Of a stretch of DNA of 64,000 nucleotides, positions 7,493 to 15,289 are shown piece after piece. Position 1 is the stretch's first letter. Every line of letters begins with the position of its first letter. The translations under genes were made by a program, and so were the position numbers. Source of the DNA: an uncultured Spirochaetota bacterium (GTDB lineage Bacteria > Spirochaetota > UBA4802 > UBA5550); assembly GCA_937872225.1 (NCBI GenBank), contig CALMRZ010000038.1:99665-163664 (forward strand), in the 5' to 3' direction. The notes under the pieces were generated by a model. That model did not search any database, had not been told where the DNA came from, and saw only the letters and a program-made list of their open reading frames with translations.

Positions 7493-9127
7493 TCAGATGC
7501 TGAGACGCTGATGGCCGTGATAGCACTCGTCCCTGATGGCCCTGACCTCGTCGCTGTTGATGTATTCCTCGAAGGTCATGGCCCGGTCGATCACGCCGGA
7601 GGGCGTTATCTCGACGATCCGGTTCGCGATGGAATCGATGAACTGGTAGTCATGTGACGAGAAGAGGAGCACGCCGTTAAAGTTTATGAGGCCGTTGTTC
7701 AGCGACGTGATCGATTCCAGGTCAAGGTGGTTGGTGGGGTCGTCCAGCACCATGGCGTTGGCCCCGGAGAGCATCATCCGGGCAAGCATGCACCGGACCC
7801 TCTCCCCGCCGGAGAGGACGTTCACCTTTTTGAGTGACTCCTCGCCGGAAAAGAGCATCCTGCCGAGAAAACCGCGCACGTAGGTCTCGTCGTTGATCGC
7901 GGTGTACTGCCTGAGCCAGTCGACCAGGTTTTTCTCGCCTTCGAAAAACGAGCTGTTTTCCTTAGGGAAATAGGCTGATGTTATGGTCTCCCCCCACCTG
8001 TAATCGCCCGAATCGGGCTTCATCTCCCCCATGATGATCTGGAACAAAACTGTTTTTACCAGATTATTGGGCCCCACGAAGGCGATCTTGTCGTTCCGGT
8101 TCGCGACAAGGTTGAAGCCGGTCAGGACCGCTTCCCCGTCGATGGCCTTGCCCAGGTTCTCTATGGAGAGCACCATCTTGCCGCACTCCCGGTCCGGTTT
8201 GAAGGCCACATAGGGGAACCGGCGCGATGTCACCGGGATCTCGTCGAGGGTGAGCTTTTCCAGGAGCTTCTTCCTCGACGTGGCCTGACGCGCCTTTGAC
8301 GCGTTGGAGCTGAAGCGCTCGATGAAGGACTGCAGCTCTTTTATCTTGTCTTCCTTCTTCTTGTTTTCCTCTTTCTTCTGCTTTATGGCCAGCTCGATGG
8401 ACTGGGCCCAGAAATCGTAGTTCCCGGCGTAGACCATGATCTTGCCGAAATCGATGTCGGCGATGTGGGTGCAGACCTTGTTGATGAAGTGACGGTCGTG
8501 GGACACCACGATAACGGTATTGCTGAAGTTATAGAGAAAGTTCTCGAGCCAGGTGATGGACTCTATGTCGAGGTTGTTCGTGGGCTCATCGAGGAGCAGG
8601 ATGTCCGGGTTCCCGAACAGGGCCTGGGCCAGGAGGACCCGCACCTTTTCGCCCCCCTCCAGCTCCTTCATCTTTTTTTGATGCAGTTCGTCGGCGAGTC
8701 CCAGTCCGCTCAAGAGCGTCGCGGCGTCCGCTTCCGCCTCGTACCCGTTCATCTCGTCGAGGAGCTCCTCCAGCTCGGCGGCCCGATGGCCGTCCTCGTC
8801 GGTGAAATCCTCCTTGGAGTATATCAGGTCGCGCTCCTTCAGTACGTCGTGCAGTTTCGGATGTCCCATGATGACCGTTTCCAGGACCGGCAACTCGTCA
8901 AAGGCGGACTGGTCCTGGCGGAGGACGGCGATGCGCTCTTTGGGGTTGCGCACCACCTCGCCGCTGTTCGGCTCGATCTCCCCGGAGAGTATTTTTAAGA
9001 AGGTGGACTTCCCGGAACCGTTGGCCCCGATGAGGCCGTAACAGTTCCCCGGGGAGAAATTGATGTTCACATCTTTGAAAAGCACTCTCTTGCCGAAGGC
9101 GAGCTTAACGTCCACAACATTGAGCAT
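7493..9127 (-). CDS. ABC-F family ATPase (YbiT-like)
   Basis: 544 residues with two nucleotide-binding domains and no membrane segment, as in ribosome-acting ABC-F proteins. Domain 1 has Walker A GANGSGKS (34-41), signature LEGGE (156-160) and Walker B LLLDEPTNNLD (177-187). A lysine-rich linker follows (about 245-295). Domain 2 has signature LSGGE (438-442) and H-loop SHD (490-492), but its Walker A reads GPNNLVKT (352-359) instead of GPNGxGKS/T, and the catalytic glutamate after Walker B is replaced by Asp (LDDPTNHLD, 461-469). ABC-F proteins bind the ribosomal E site and adjust translation or give antibiotic resistance. The weak second site suggests asymmetric ATP use. Confidence 0.93.
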   Translation of the reverse strand: MLNVVDVKLAFGKRVLFKDVNINFSPGNCYGLIGANGSGKSTFLKILSGEIEPNSGEVVRNPKERIAVLRQDQSAFDELPVLETVIMGHPKLHDVLKERDLIYSKEDFTDEDGHRAAELEELLDEMNGYEAEADAATLLSGLGLADELHQKKMKELEGGEKVRVLLAQALFGNPDILLLDEPTNNLDIESITWLENFLYNFSNTVIVVSHDRHFINKVCTHIADIDFGKIMVYAGNYDFWAQSIELAIKQKKEENKKKEDKIKELQSFIERFSSNASKARQATSRKKLLEKLTLDEIPVTSRRFPYVAFKPDRECGKMVLSIENLGKAIDGEAVLTGFNLVANRNDKIAFVGPNNLVKTVLFQIIMGEMKPDSGDYRWGETITSAYFPKENSSFFEGEKNLVDWLRQYTAINDETYVRGFLGRMLFSGEESLKKVNVLSGGERVRCMLARMMLSGANAMVLDDPTNHLDLESITSLNNGLINFNGVLLFSSHDYQFIDSIANRIVEITPSGVIDRAMTFEEYINSDEVRAIRDECYHGHQRLSI

Positions 9128-9172
9128 GGTCTATTTACCTGGTTTTTCCAAATTCGTTGTCATTGCATTTGC

Positions 9173-9202
9173 TGCAGGCGGGGTCACGTGACCCCGCCTG
9201 CA
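9173..9202. repeat. Perfect 30-base palindrome, core shared with 19269-19292
   Basis: The two 15-base halves are exact reverse complements, meeting at CAC|GTG. The inner 24 bases (half-site AGGCGGGGTCAC) are identical to the palindrome at 19269-19292. It sits between the SUI1-like gene and the ABC-F gene. No T-run follows on either strand, so it looks like a dispersed palindromic element or a dimeric protein site rather than a standard terminator. Confidence 0.75.
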
Positions 9203-9235
9203 AAAATAATTTTCGTTCGAAACGACAGATGCCTA

Positions 9236-9592
9236 TTATGAAGCCCCGGCCCGCTTCACCGTAAATCCTTCTTGCTGGAGGAGCTGGATGATCATGTCGA
9301 CCTTGTCGCCCTGGATGAGAATGATGCCGTCCTTGACGGTGCCGCCGGCGCCGCACTTCTGCTTCAGCCGCGCCGCCATGTCCATCATGGCAATTTCAGA
9401 CAAAGGAAGACCGTATATGGCGGACACGGTCTTGCCGCCCCGCCCCTTGCTCTCCTTCTGGACCCGCACGGTGCCGTCCTTTTTAAAGGCATGGGTGTTC
9501 TTAAAGACATGGTTCACCTTTTTCCGGTCCCTGTCGTCACCCGCTTCTCTCAAGTCACCATGTTCGGTGGAGTATACTATTTTATCTTTCAT
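9236..9592 (-). CDS. SUI1/eIF1-family translation factor (YciH-like)
   Basis: 118 residues from the ATG at 9592, which follows AAGGATAG at about 9 bases; the longer open frame to 9652 lacks such a site. The C-terminal two thirds form the SUI1 domain: VRVQKESKGRGGKTVSAIYGL, then LKQKCGAGGTVKDGIILIQGD and VDMIIQLLQQEGFTVKRAG. Bacterial YciH proteins resemble eukaryotic eIF1 and affect start-site fidelity in vitro. The gene precedes the ABC-F ATPase in the same direction, so both may belong to a translation-related transcript, although a palindrome lies between them. Confidence 0.9.
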   Translation of the reverse strand: MKDKIVYSTEHGDLREAGDDRDRKKVNHVFKNTHAFKKDGTVRVQKESKGRGGKTVSAIYGLPLSEIAMMDMAARLKQKCGAGGTVKDGIILIQGDKVDMIIQLLQQEGFTVKRAGAS

Positions 9593-9650
9593 TCTATTGT
9601 CTATCCTTCTTAAGAAATAAACCACCGCGACGGTATGCAAATAACGATCC

Positions 9651-9756
9651 ATATGTTGGCGGGGCGCTCACGCTCACAGGGACCAGGAGGGTCCCGCCGG
9701 CCACAGCACAGGGAGGTACTATTGTGGCGGGTGAGCGGGAGTGGCCCCCAACATAT
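9651..9756. repeat. MITE-like nested inverted repeat, about 106 bases
   Basis: Outer arms ATATGTTGG (9651-9659) and CCAACATAT (9748-9756) are exact complements. Inside them lie GCTCAC (9666-9671, repeated at 9672-9677) against GTGAGC (9731-9736), an arm CCGGCCACA-like against TGTGGCGGG, and a central hairpin GGGACC/GGTCCC at 9679-9695. The whole can fold into a multi-branched cruciform. It fills the gap between the cyclophilin stop and the SUI1-like start. It carries no gene and resembles a short non-autonomous element or REP-type structure. Confidence 0.6.
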
Positions 9757-9777
9757 TCTAATACATTACACGGTGCT

Positions 9778-10281
9778 TTATTTCTTAATCTTCGCGTTCC
9801 ATTCCTTCAATTTAACGCCGACCTTCGCGAAGAGCTCCGACGTATCGCCCTCGATGGTGATCGACACGATCGAATCGCCCTGGCGGATACTGTTCACGGT
9901 CTTCTGGTCCGAATCGTCGACGACGGCGCCGAAGACCGTGTGCTTGCCGTTGAGCCAGGGCGTGGGTACGTGGGTGATGAAGAACTGGCTCCCGTTGGTG
10001 TTGGGACCCGCGTTGGCCATGGACAGGACCCCCGGCCGGTCATGCTTCAGCTCCGGGGTGCATTCGTCCTTGAAGTTATAGCCCGGGCCGCCGGTGCCGG
10101 TCCCCAGGGGGCATCCGCCCTGGATCATGAAGTCGGCGATGACGCGGTGGAACGTGAGGCCGTTGTAAAATCCCTTCTGGGCCAGGTTCGCGAAATTAGC
10201 CACGGTGAGGGGCGTTTTATCGGCATACAGGTTCAGCCTGATGTCGCCCTTGTTCGTCTTGATTGTTGCGGTAAGCGCCAT
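9778..10281 (-). CDS. Cyclophilin-type peptidyl-prolyl isomerase
   Basis: 167 residues from the ATG at 10281, which follows GGAG at about 7 bases. The longer frame upstream has no family similarity. The protein has the cyclophilin core: [23 protein letters not shown] with the active-site FHRVI, then FMIQGG and [35 protein letters not shown] carries the Gln-Phe-Phe and Trp-Leu-x-x-Lys-His elements of the proline pocket. There is no signal peptide, so it is probably cytoplasmic like PpiB. It catalyses cis-trans proline isomerisation during protein folding. Confidence 0.95.
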   Translation of the reverse strand: MALTATIKTNKGDIRLNLYADKTPLTVANFANLAQKGFYNGLTFHRVIADFMIQGGCPLGTGTGGPGYNFKDECTPELKHDRPGVLSMANAGPNTNGSQFFITHVPTPWLNGKHTVFGAVVDDSDQKTVNSIRQGDSIVSITIEGDTSELFAKVGVKLKEWNAKIKK

Positions 10282-10402
10282 GTAATTGTCTCCTGTTATC
10301 ATTATTAAACAGTCTTTTCGACGAGCGGCAGCGAGGAGAAATCTTTTGTCGTATACTGAAAAAGATTTCCCACCCCGCAAGCTGGGTCCGAAATGACAGG
10401 CC

Positions 10403-11200
10403 TTATTTCTTGCTTATACTCCGGTACTGGGCGATCTGCCTCGATATGACCGCCAGGTTCCCGTCCTCGTCCCACATCTCCCCGTCCTCCTCCACGAGGC
10501 CGCAGCTGACGAAGCGGGTGCGGAAAAATCCCTTGAGCCACTTCGTCTGCGGGATGTTCCTGACGCTCACGCTGAGCTCCAGGGTGGGGACCCAGGCCGC
10601 GAGGCCCTGGCTCGCGAAGATGGGCGGCGGGAAAGCATCGGCCATCAGCAGAAGCGAAAGCATGTCAAAGGGGCGCCCGTCCCTGAACCGTATCCATCCC
10701 TTGTGCTCCGATTTATCCGTCAGCTTTCCCTGCATCCACCCGGCGCACGACGGGTCCAGCCTGATGTCGAGGTTCTCCATGAGGGTGTACTTCGGGATCG
10801 CGGGGACGGGCACACACGACTCAAGCGGCGCAAGCTCCGGCGCGGCGGTTTCGTACCGGTCAAGGACGCACTCTATCTTTTCTTCCGCGAAGGTGCCCCA
10901 GGCGCGGATCCGTTCGCTCCCCTCCTGGAGGAGCCGCGCCTGTATGCGGCTGAACTGGCTCGACTCGGAAATCACGTCGACCCGCAGGTCGGCGTCGCCG
11001 GGCACGCACCGCGCGATATAATTAACGGTCATTATGGGGATCGACTTCCTGGCGCTGCGCTGGAGCATGGCGCTGGCGGCCAGGGCCATCAGGTATCCGC
11101 CGTTGGGATTCCCGTTGATGAGCCAGTTGGGGGAAACGGTCCCCCTGAAAAGCGATTCATCCTGTTTTGTGACAGCAATGTCCTGATCGAAAACGCTCAT
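10403..11200 (-). CDS. Acyl-CoA thioesterase-like double hotdog protein
   Basis: 265 residues from the ATG at 11200, which has AGGAGG 6 bases upstream; a TTG two codons earlier is less likely. The N-terminal half carries [20 protein letters not shown], typical of the thioesterase family that includes TesB-like proteins (helix over a hotdog sheet), and [21 protein letters not shown]. The second half reads [20 protein letters not shown], the second hotdog. It probably hydrolyses acyl-CoA esters; the substrate cannot be read from sequence. It lies 10 bases downstream of the LysE exporter, so the two probably share a transcript. Confidence 0.85.
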   Translation of the reverse strand: MSVFDQDIAVTKQDESLFRGTVSPNWLINGNPNGGYLMALAASAMLQRSARKSIPIMTVNYIARCVPGDADLRVDVISESSQFSRIQARLLQEGSERIRAWGTFAEEKIECVLDRYETAAPELAPLESCVPVPAIPKYTLMENLDIRLDPSCAGWMQGKLTDKSEHKGWIRFRDGRPFDMLSLLLMADAFPPPIFASQGLAAWVPTLELSVSVRNIPQTKWLKGFFRTRFVSCGLVEEDGEMWDEDGNLAVISRQIAQYRSISKK

Positions 11201-11210
11201 GCGCAACCTC

Positions 11211-11837
11211 CTATTGCCTGGTAAGGGCCAGCTTTACCGCCAGGACGGCGAATATGGCACCGGCCGTCATGTTCAGAATCTTTTCGAATTTTCCCGACTT
11301 CTGCAGCCAGGCGCCGATGTATCCGGCGAGCTGGCTGATCAGCCCGAAGACGATGATCGTCACGGCGATGAACATCAGCCCCAGGATCACCAGCTGCAGG
11401 GTCATGGAGCCCCGGGCGGGGTCCGCGAACTGCGGGAGAAAGGCCAGAAAAAATATCGACACCTTGGGGTTCGTCACGTTCATGATAATGCCCCGGCGGT
11501 AGAGATGCCAGGACGGGATCTCCCCGTCTTTTTCAATTTTGATGCCGCCCGACGAGGCGCGGAAGGACTTCCATGCCAGGAAGAGCAGATAGGACGCGCC
11601 CAGGTATTTGAGGACATTGAAGGCAATGACCGAGGTCTTGAAGAGCGCCGCGACCCCCAGGGCCACGACCGTGGTATGCACCAGGAGGCCGGTGCAGAGC
11701 CCGAGGGTTATCCTGAAGCCCGCGGACCTTCCGTAGAGTATCGACTGGGTCAGGACGAAGATGTTGTCAGGCCCCGGCGCGAAACCCAGGAGGGCCGAGG
11801 CGGTGATGAACATGAGGATCGTATTCAGGTCAAACAT
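11211..11837 (-). CDS. LysE/RhtB-family amino-acid exporter
   Basis: 208 residues with about six hydrophobic segments. The N-terminal GFAPGPDNIFVLTQSILYGRSAGF is the LysE/RhtB signature, followed by GASYLLFLAWKSFRA and NVTNPKVSIFFLAFLPQF, which is also diagnostic. Members export amino acids or homoserine-lactone-type compounds in exchange for protons. The substrate is not predictable here. It appears to be the first gene of a unit with the thioesterase. Confidence 0.92.
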   Translation of the reverse strand: MFDLNTILMFITASALLGFAPGPDNIFVLTQSILYGRSAGFRITLGLCTGLLVHTTVVALGVAALFKTSVIAFNVLKYLGASYLLFLAWKSFRASSGGIKIEKDGEIPSWHLYRRGIIMNVTNPKVSIFFLAFLPQFADPARGSMTLQLVILGLMFIAVTIIVFGLISQLAGYIGAWLQKSGKFEKILNMTAGAIFAVLAVKLALTRQ

Positions 11838-12075
11838 CGGGGCTCTTACCTTGACTCCTTTAACTCAATTCCCGTGCAGAAGACCGCCGGTATACAGAAC
11901 CAGAACAGTTAAAACCGGTTCCTTGTCAATGAAATATTGATCCGATATTTGTGCCTTTGCGGCCTCCCGATCCGCGTTCTCAAGACAAGGTTGGTGCCAA
12001 CGCAGGTACAGGATGTACTGAACGCGCCGGCCTAAAAGAAACCTTTAACCTAGCAGTTAACATCATATAATAACC

Positions 12076-12107
12076 GTTTCAATCCACGCGCCCGCGTGGG
12101 GCGCGAC
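12076..12107 (-). CRISPR. Single orphan CRISPR repeat of type I-C form
   Basis: 32 bases that, read on the minus strand, begin GTCGCGCCCCACGCGG and end GCGTGGATTGAAAC. This is the form of subtype I-C repeats, including the palindromic middle and the ATTGAAAC end. No second copy occurs at spacer distance on either side, and no cas gene is in the window. It lies 109 bases left of the IS66 element. It is best described as a remnant or solitary repeat unit, not an array. Confidence 0.75.
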
Positions 12108-12216
12108 TGTATATATATTAACTTCTGGAAAAACCAGCAGTTAGCCATTCAAATGCGCTAAACCTAAAAATATTCGGATTTTGTTTTAAAAGAGCAATCG
12201 CTTTATAATCTCTTAA

Positions 12217-13734
12217 GTAACTATTCAGCAAATTGAGGCATAAACGGCCTGCCCTCGAACAATCCCTGCAATGCCCCAAATACCGGAACTCCATTTTTTC
12301 ACGGTGGAAATATACCCGCGAATCCGTGCGAAAAATATGCCGCCTTCACTGCTCCTGAAGCAACCTGATATTTTCTGCTGAACTTTTGCCATTCTCAAAT
12401 CTCGCTCAGCCTGATTGTTGTCGAATGGGACTGTTACATCGTACATGAATGACAGTATCTCTTTTTTGTAATTTTTCATACGCTCAAGCAGGTTGAGCGG
12501 TTTTGATTTCTTTTTTCGCCCTCGACGGCCTGCGATGCCCGGCGGATGAGGATTTGCCCGGAATCCTTCGGCGATAATACGATCATAAATCTTTTCATAT
12601 CCTCGAATCGTGGACTCATTCAATCGATATACGCGGGCATCCGCCTGTTTCTTAATGGATACCAGCAGATCAATCATCTCGCAAGCCCACGATTGCCCGT
12701 AGTTTTCGTCAATCCCGTTTAGCTCACGCATCAAATGGGCATTGCAAAACATATGATTGCAATCATATGCCAGATATGAGCTCCAGAAATCATGCATGAG
12801 ACGGTCCCGGTATCCCGGGATTATTCCCATATCATCTATCGCCCCTTTCCCTCGCTTTTCGTGAACGCAATAACAGGTCAGCCGCTCCGTCGAAAGCACG
12901 TGCAGCCACCGCAAGAAGCCTCCGCAAAACACCCCGGTCTCGTCTGCATGGAGCAATGGTTCCTTCGCCAGTAGGCCCTTAATGCTTTCTTCTACCGGAC
13001 CACTCGCTTCATACGCCTGCCGGTTGGCGTTGTAAATCGTCCCCGTGCTGATGCGAATGCCGAGAATATCCCCGCAAAATTCAGCAATCCTGTCATAGGG
13101 AATCAGTTGGTACTGACTCAAATAGGTCAGAAGTCCCCTAATCCGGCTCCCGTATTGGGCCGGTCTTGTTACCCCCGCAGGAAAACTCGCCTCAGCGATA
13201 AAGCCGCAGTGCGAGCATTCTTTAACTTCAACCTGGTGTTCCGTCACCTCAATCTTTATCTCCGGCATATCGAACACTTGGCGCTTCCTGATCTTCGTAG
13301 GCACACCGGATAGAGGGCAATTGCATCTGCCGCATTTGTCAACTGAACGAACGTCGACTTTATCAGGGTGGGTACTCATCTTAAGTTGGTTCCCCTCGTG
13401 TCCCTTTTGACCGCCGCGTTTCTTCTTACTCTTGCGCTCTTGTAACCGTCGATCTTTTCTGCTCAATCCGTCACTCGAGGGGGGACGGTTGCTGTTTGAA
13501 CTGTTCTGGTTAATTCGCGATTCCAGCTCCTGCATCCGCAGGGTAAGTTGCTTCACCATTTCCTTGAGCGCTTGTATCCCGTCATTCTGCTTCTGAATGA
13601 TCTCGATTACAGCCTCGGGACCTTTGTTGTATATCTCAAGTATTTCGTCGCGTGTCATGCGACATAATCTAACCTATGCCGGGAAAATTAATACTAAAAA
13701 AATCCACTTGCTATTTTTTTTGCTGAATAGTTAC
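12217..13734 (-). mobile_element. IS66-family insertion sequence with single transposase gene
   Basis: 1518 bases bounded by perfect 16-base terminal inverted repeats beginning GTAACTATTCAGCAAA (12217-12232, complement at 13719-13734). GTAA ends are usual for IS66. Only the large transposase gene is present; the accessory tnpA and tnpB genes are missing, as in the single-gene subgroup. The 8-base flanks (TCTCTTAA and GAAAACTT) do not match, so no target duplication remains. This suggests an old insertion or rearrangement. The right end is 19 bases from the stop of the MATE gene. Confidence 0.9.
12225..13658 (-). CDS. IS66-family transposase
   Basis: 477 residues, apparently intact. An N-terminal leucine-rich coiled coil (about 20-55) is followed by a PPSSDG linker and a basic region. 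A zinc-finger segment with CGRCNCP and CSHCGF follows, then the DDE domain. The likely catalytic residues are the Asp of LLHADETG, the Asp of LMHDFWSSY and the Glu of NNQAERDLR. It ends with the family-typical FFARIRGYISTVKKWSSGIW. The gene fills the element between its inverted repeats, and its start is 76 bases inside the right end. Confidence 0.96.
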   Translation of the reverse strand: MTRDEILEIYNKGPEAVIEIIQKQNDGIQALKEMVKQLTLRMQELESRINQNSSNSNRPPSSDGLSRKDRRLQERKSKKKRGGQKGHEGNQLKMSTHPDKVDVRSVDKCGRCNCPLSGVPTKIRKRQVFDMPEIKIEVTEHQVEVKECSHCGFIAEASFPAGVTRPAQYGSRIRGLLTYLSQYQLIPYDRIAEFCGDILGIRISTGTIYNANRQAYEASGPVEESIKGLLAKEPLLHADETGVFCGGFLRWLHVLSTERLTCYCVHEKRGKGAIDDMGIIPGYRDRLMHDFWSSYLAYDCNHMFCNAHLMRELNGIDENYGQSWACEMIDLLVSIKKQADARVYRLNESTIRGYEKIYDRIIAEGFRANPHPPGIAGRRGRKKKSKPLNLLERMKNYKKEILSFMYDVTVPFDNNQAERDLRMAKVQQKISGCFRSSEGGIFFARIRGYISTVKKWSSGIWGIAGIVRGQAVYASIC

Positions 13735-13752
13735 GAAAACTTTTTCATTAAA

Positions 13753-15222
13753 CTATACTTCCACCTTCCCCGCGAGCCCCTCCGGCCTTGAGGGGGGGAT
13801 AGTTATCGGTGTTTCCTCGATGACCCGCATGCTTTTCCACCGTCCGCCCTTGAAGCGGAGCATAAAAACGATGCCGAGCAACATGACATACCCGGTGAGC
13901 ACCGTCCAACCGGCATAAATGCCCAGGTCCAGGAGAAATAGAGCCGCGCCGGTGGGGACAATCAACCCGAAGATGGAGAGTATGATGATGGCCTTCATGA
14001 CAAAATGGGTATCCCCCGCGCCCTTAATCGCGGAGGCAAAAATTATATTCATGGCGTCAAAAACGCTGTAGAGCGCGACAAACCTGAGCAGAACCTTCGC
14101 AAGCTCAGCGGTGGGCCTGAACTTTTCCGCGTCGGTTCCCGCGGCATAGAGGCACATAAAGAGATCTGGCACCCATATGTACAGGAGGGCAACGGCCCCC
14201 ATGTACGCAACGGCAAGATGGAGGCCGGAGTAGACGCTGTACTCGGCCATGTCGGGATTGTTCATCCCCAGGTACTGTCCCACCAGCACTGACACCGTTA
14301 TGCCGAGGCCGATCATGGGCATGAAGGCTATGGTATTCACGTTGAAGGCGATGTTTGTGGATGCCAGACTGTCAGTGCCGAGGCGGCCTATTATCAGCAC
14401 AAACACGGTGATGCCCATCATGTCGAGGAAGAACTGGACCCCGTTGGGCAGGCCGAACCGTATCAGCCGCTTCATGAGGGCCATGTCCGGCCGCCATCCC
14501 CTGACCGTGTTGAACGTATCGTTGTACGATGCCCTGAAGAGCACGGCGGCGTATATGGCAAAAGAAACGCATGCCGAGAGGACCGTTGCTATGGCCGCGC
14601 CCTCGATGCCCATGCGGGGAAAGCCGAAATTCCCGAAGATCAGCAGGTAATCCACGATGATGTTTTCCGCGGTGGCGGCAAAATTGGCGATCATTATGAT
14701 CCAGGTCTTGCCGATGCCGGAGAAAAACCCCGACATGGCCGACGAGGCCACCAGGGGCACGGCGCCGTAGCAGAGTATGCGGAAATAGACCGCTTCATAT
14801 TCCCTCACTTTTCCGTCATGGCCCACCACGGCAAAGATGCTGTCGGAAAAGGGGATGATGAACATGATGATGACGCCGGAAACGATCGAGATGTAGAGCG
14901 CCTGCCACAGGACCTTCCCCATCATTTTGTTCTGGTCCGATCCGTAATACTGGGCCACGAAGGTGCTCACGTAGCCGACCGTCCCCATGAAGAGGCTCAC
15001 GAAGGTAAAATTGAGTATCCCGGCGGGCATGGACGCCGCCATCACCTCCGTGTCATACCAGTTGAGGAACATCCGGTCTATGAAATTCTGGAGGGCCCAC
15101 GAGCCGGTTGTGAATATGAGGGGAATGGCGATTGAAAGGATATCCCTGTATCCGCCCTCGCTTTTGTAACGGCGGAAAAAGTACCCCTTCAGGCCGCCCG
15201 ATGTTTCCGATATGTGCTGCAT
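13753..15222 (-). CDS. MATE-family multidrug/cation antiporter
   Basis: 489 residues with about twelve hydrophobic segments. MATE hallmarks include IAIPLIFTTGSWALQNFIDRMFLNWY near the start, the central NGVQFFLDMMGITVFVLIIGRLG opening the second half, and GLGITVSVLVGQYLGMNNPDMAE. The ATG has AAGGT at about 7 bases. Members exchange organic cations or drugs for Na+ or H+. The C-terminal tail (ITIPPSRPEGLAGKVEV) ends only 19 bases from the IS66 end, so the last residues or terminator might have been altered by the insertion. Confidence 0.93.
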   Translation of the reverse strand: MQHISETSGGLKGYFFRRYKSEGGYRDILSIAIPLIFTTGSWALQNFIDRMFLNWYDTEVMAASMPAGILNFTFVSLFMGTVGYVSTFVAQYYGSDQNKMMGKVLWQALYISIVSGVIIMFIIPFSDSIFAVVGHDGKVREYEAVYFRILCYGAVPLVASSAMSGFFSGIGKTWIIMIANFAATAENIIVDYLLIFGNFGFPRMGIEGAAIATVLSACVSFAIYAAVLFRASYNDTFNTVRGWRPDMALMKRLIRFGLPNGVQFFLDMMGITVFVLIIGRLGTDSLASTNIAFNVNTIAFMPMIGLGITVSVLVGQYLGMNNPDMAEYSVYSGLHLAVAYMGAVALLYIWVPDLFMCLYAAGTDAEKFRPTAELAKVLLRFVALYSVFDAMNIIFASAIKGAGDTHFVMKAIIILSIFGLIVPTGAALFLLDLGIYAGWTVLTGYVMLLGIVFMLRFKGGRWKSMRVIEETPITIPPSRPEGLAGKVEV

Positions 15223-15289
15223 TAGTTTACCTTGCGGATTCTGATACTACAGCGAGGATTATGATACGGCATTTTTAGGCAAGAACAAT

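Noticed and set aside
9793..10308. Long open frames antisense to cyclophilin and many other genes
   Set aside because: GC-rich codon usage opens shadow frames on the opposite strand. These lack ribosome sites, family motifs and plausible composition.
10282..10402. Gap after the thioesterase with AGATTT and CGAAATGACAGG pieces resembling a dispersed intergenic repeat
   Set aside because: Only one copy is visible in the window, so repeat status cannot be supported.
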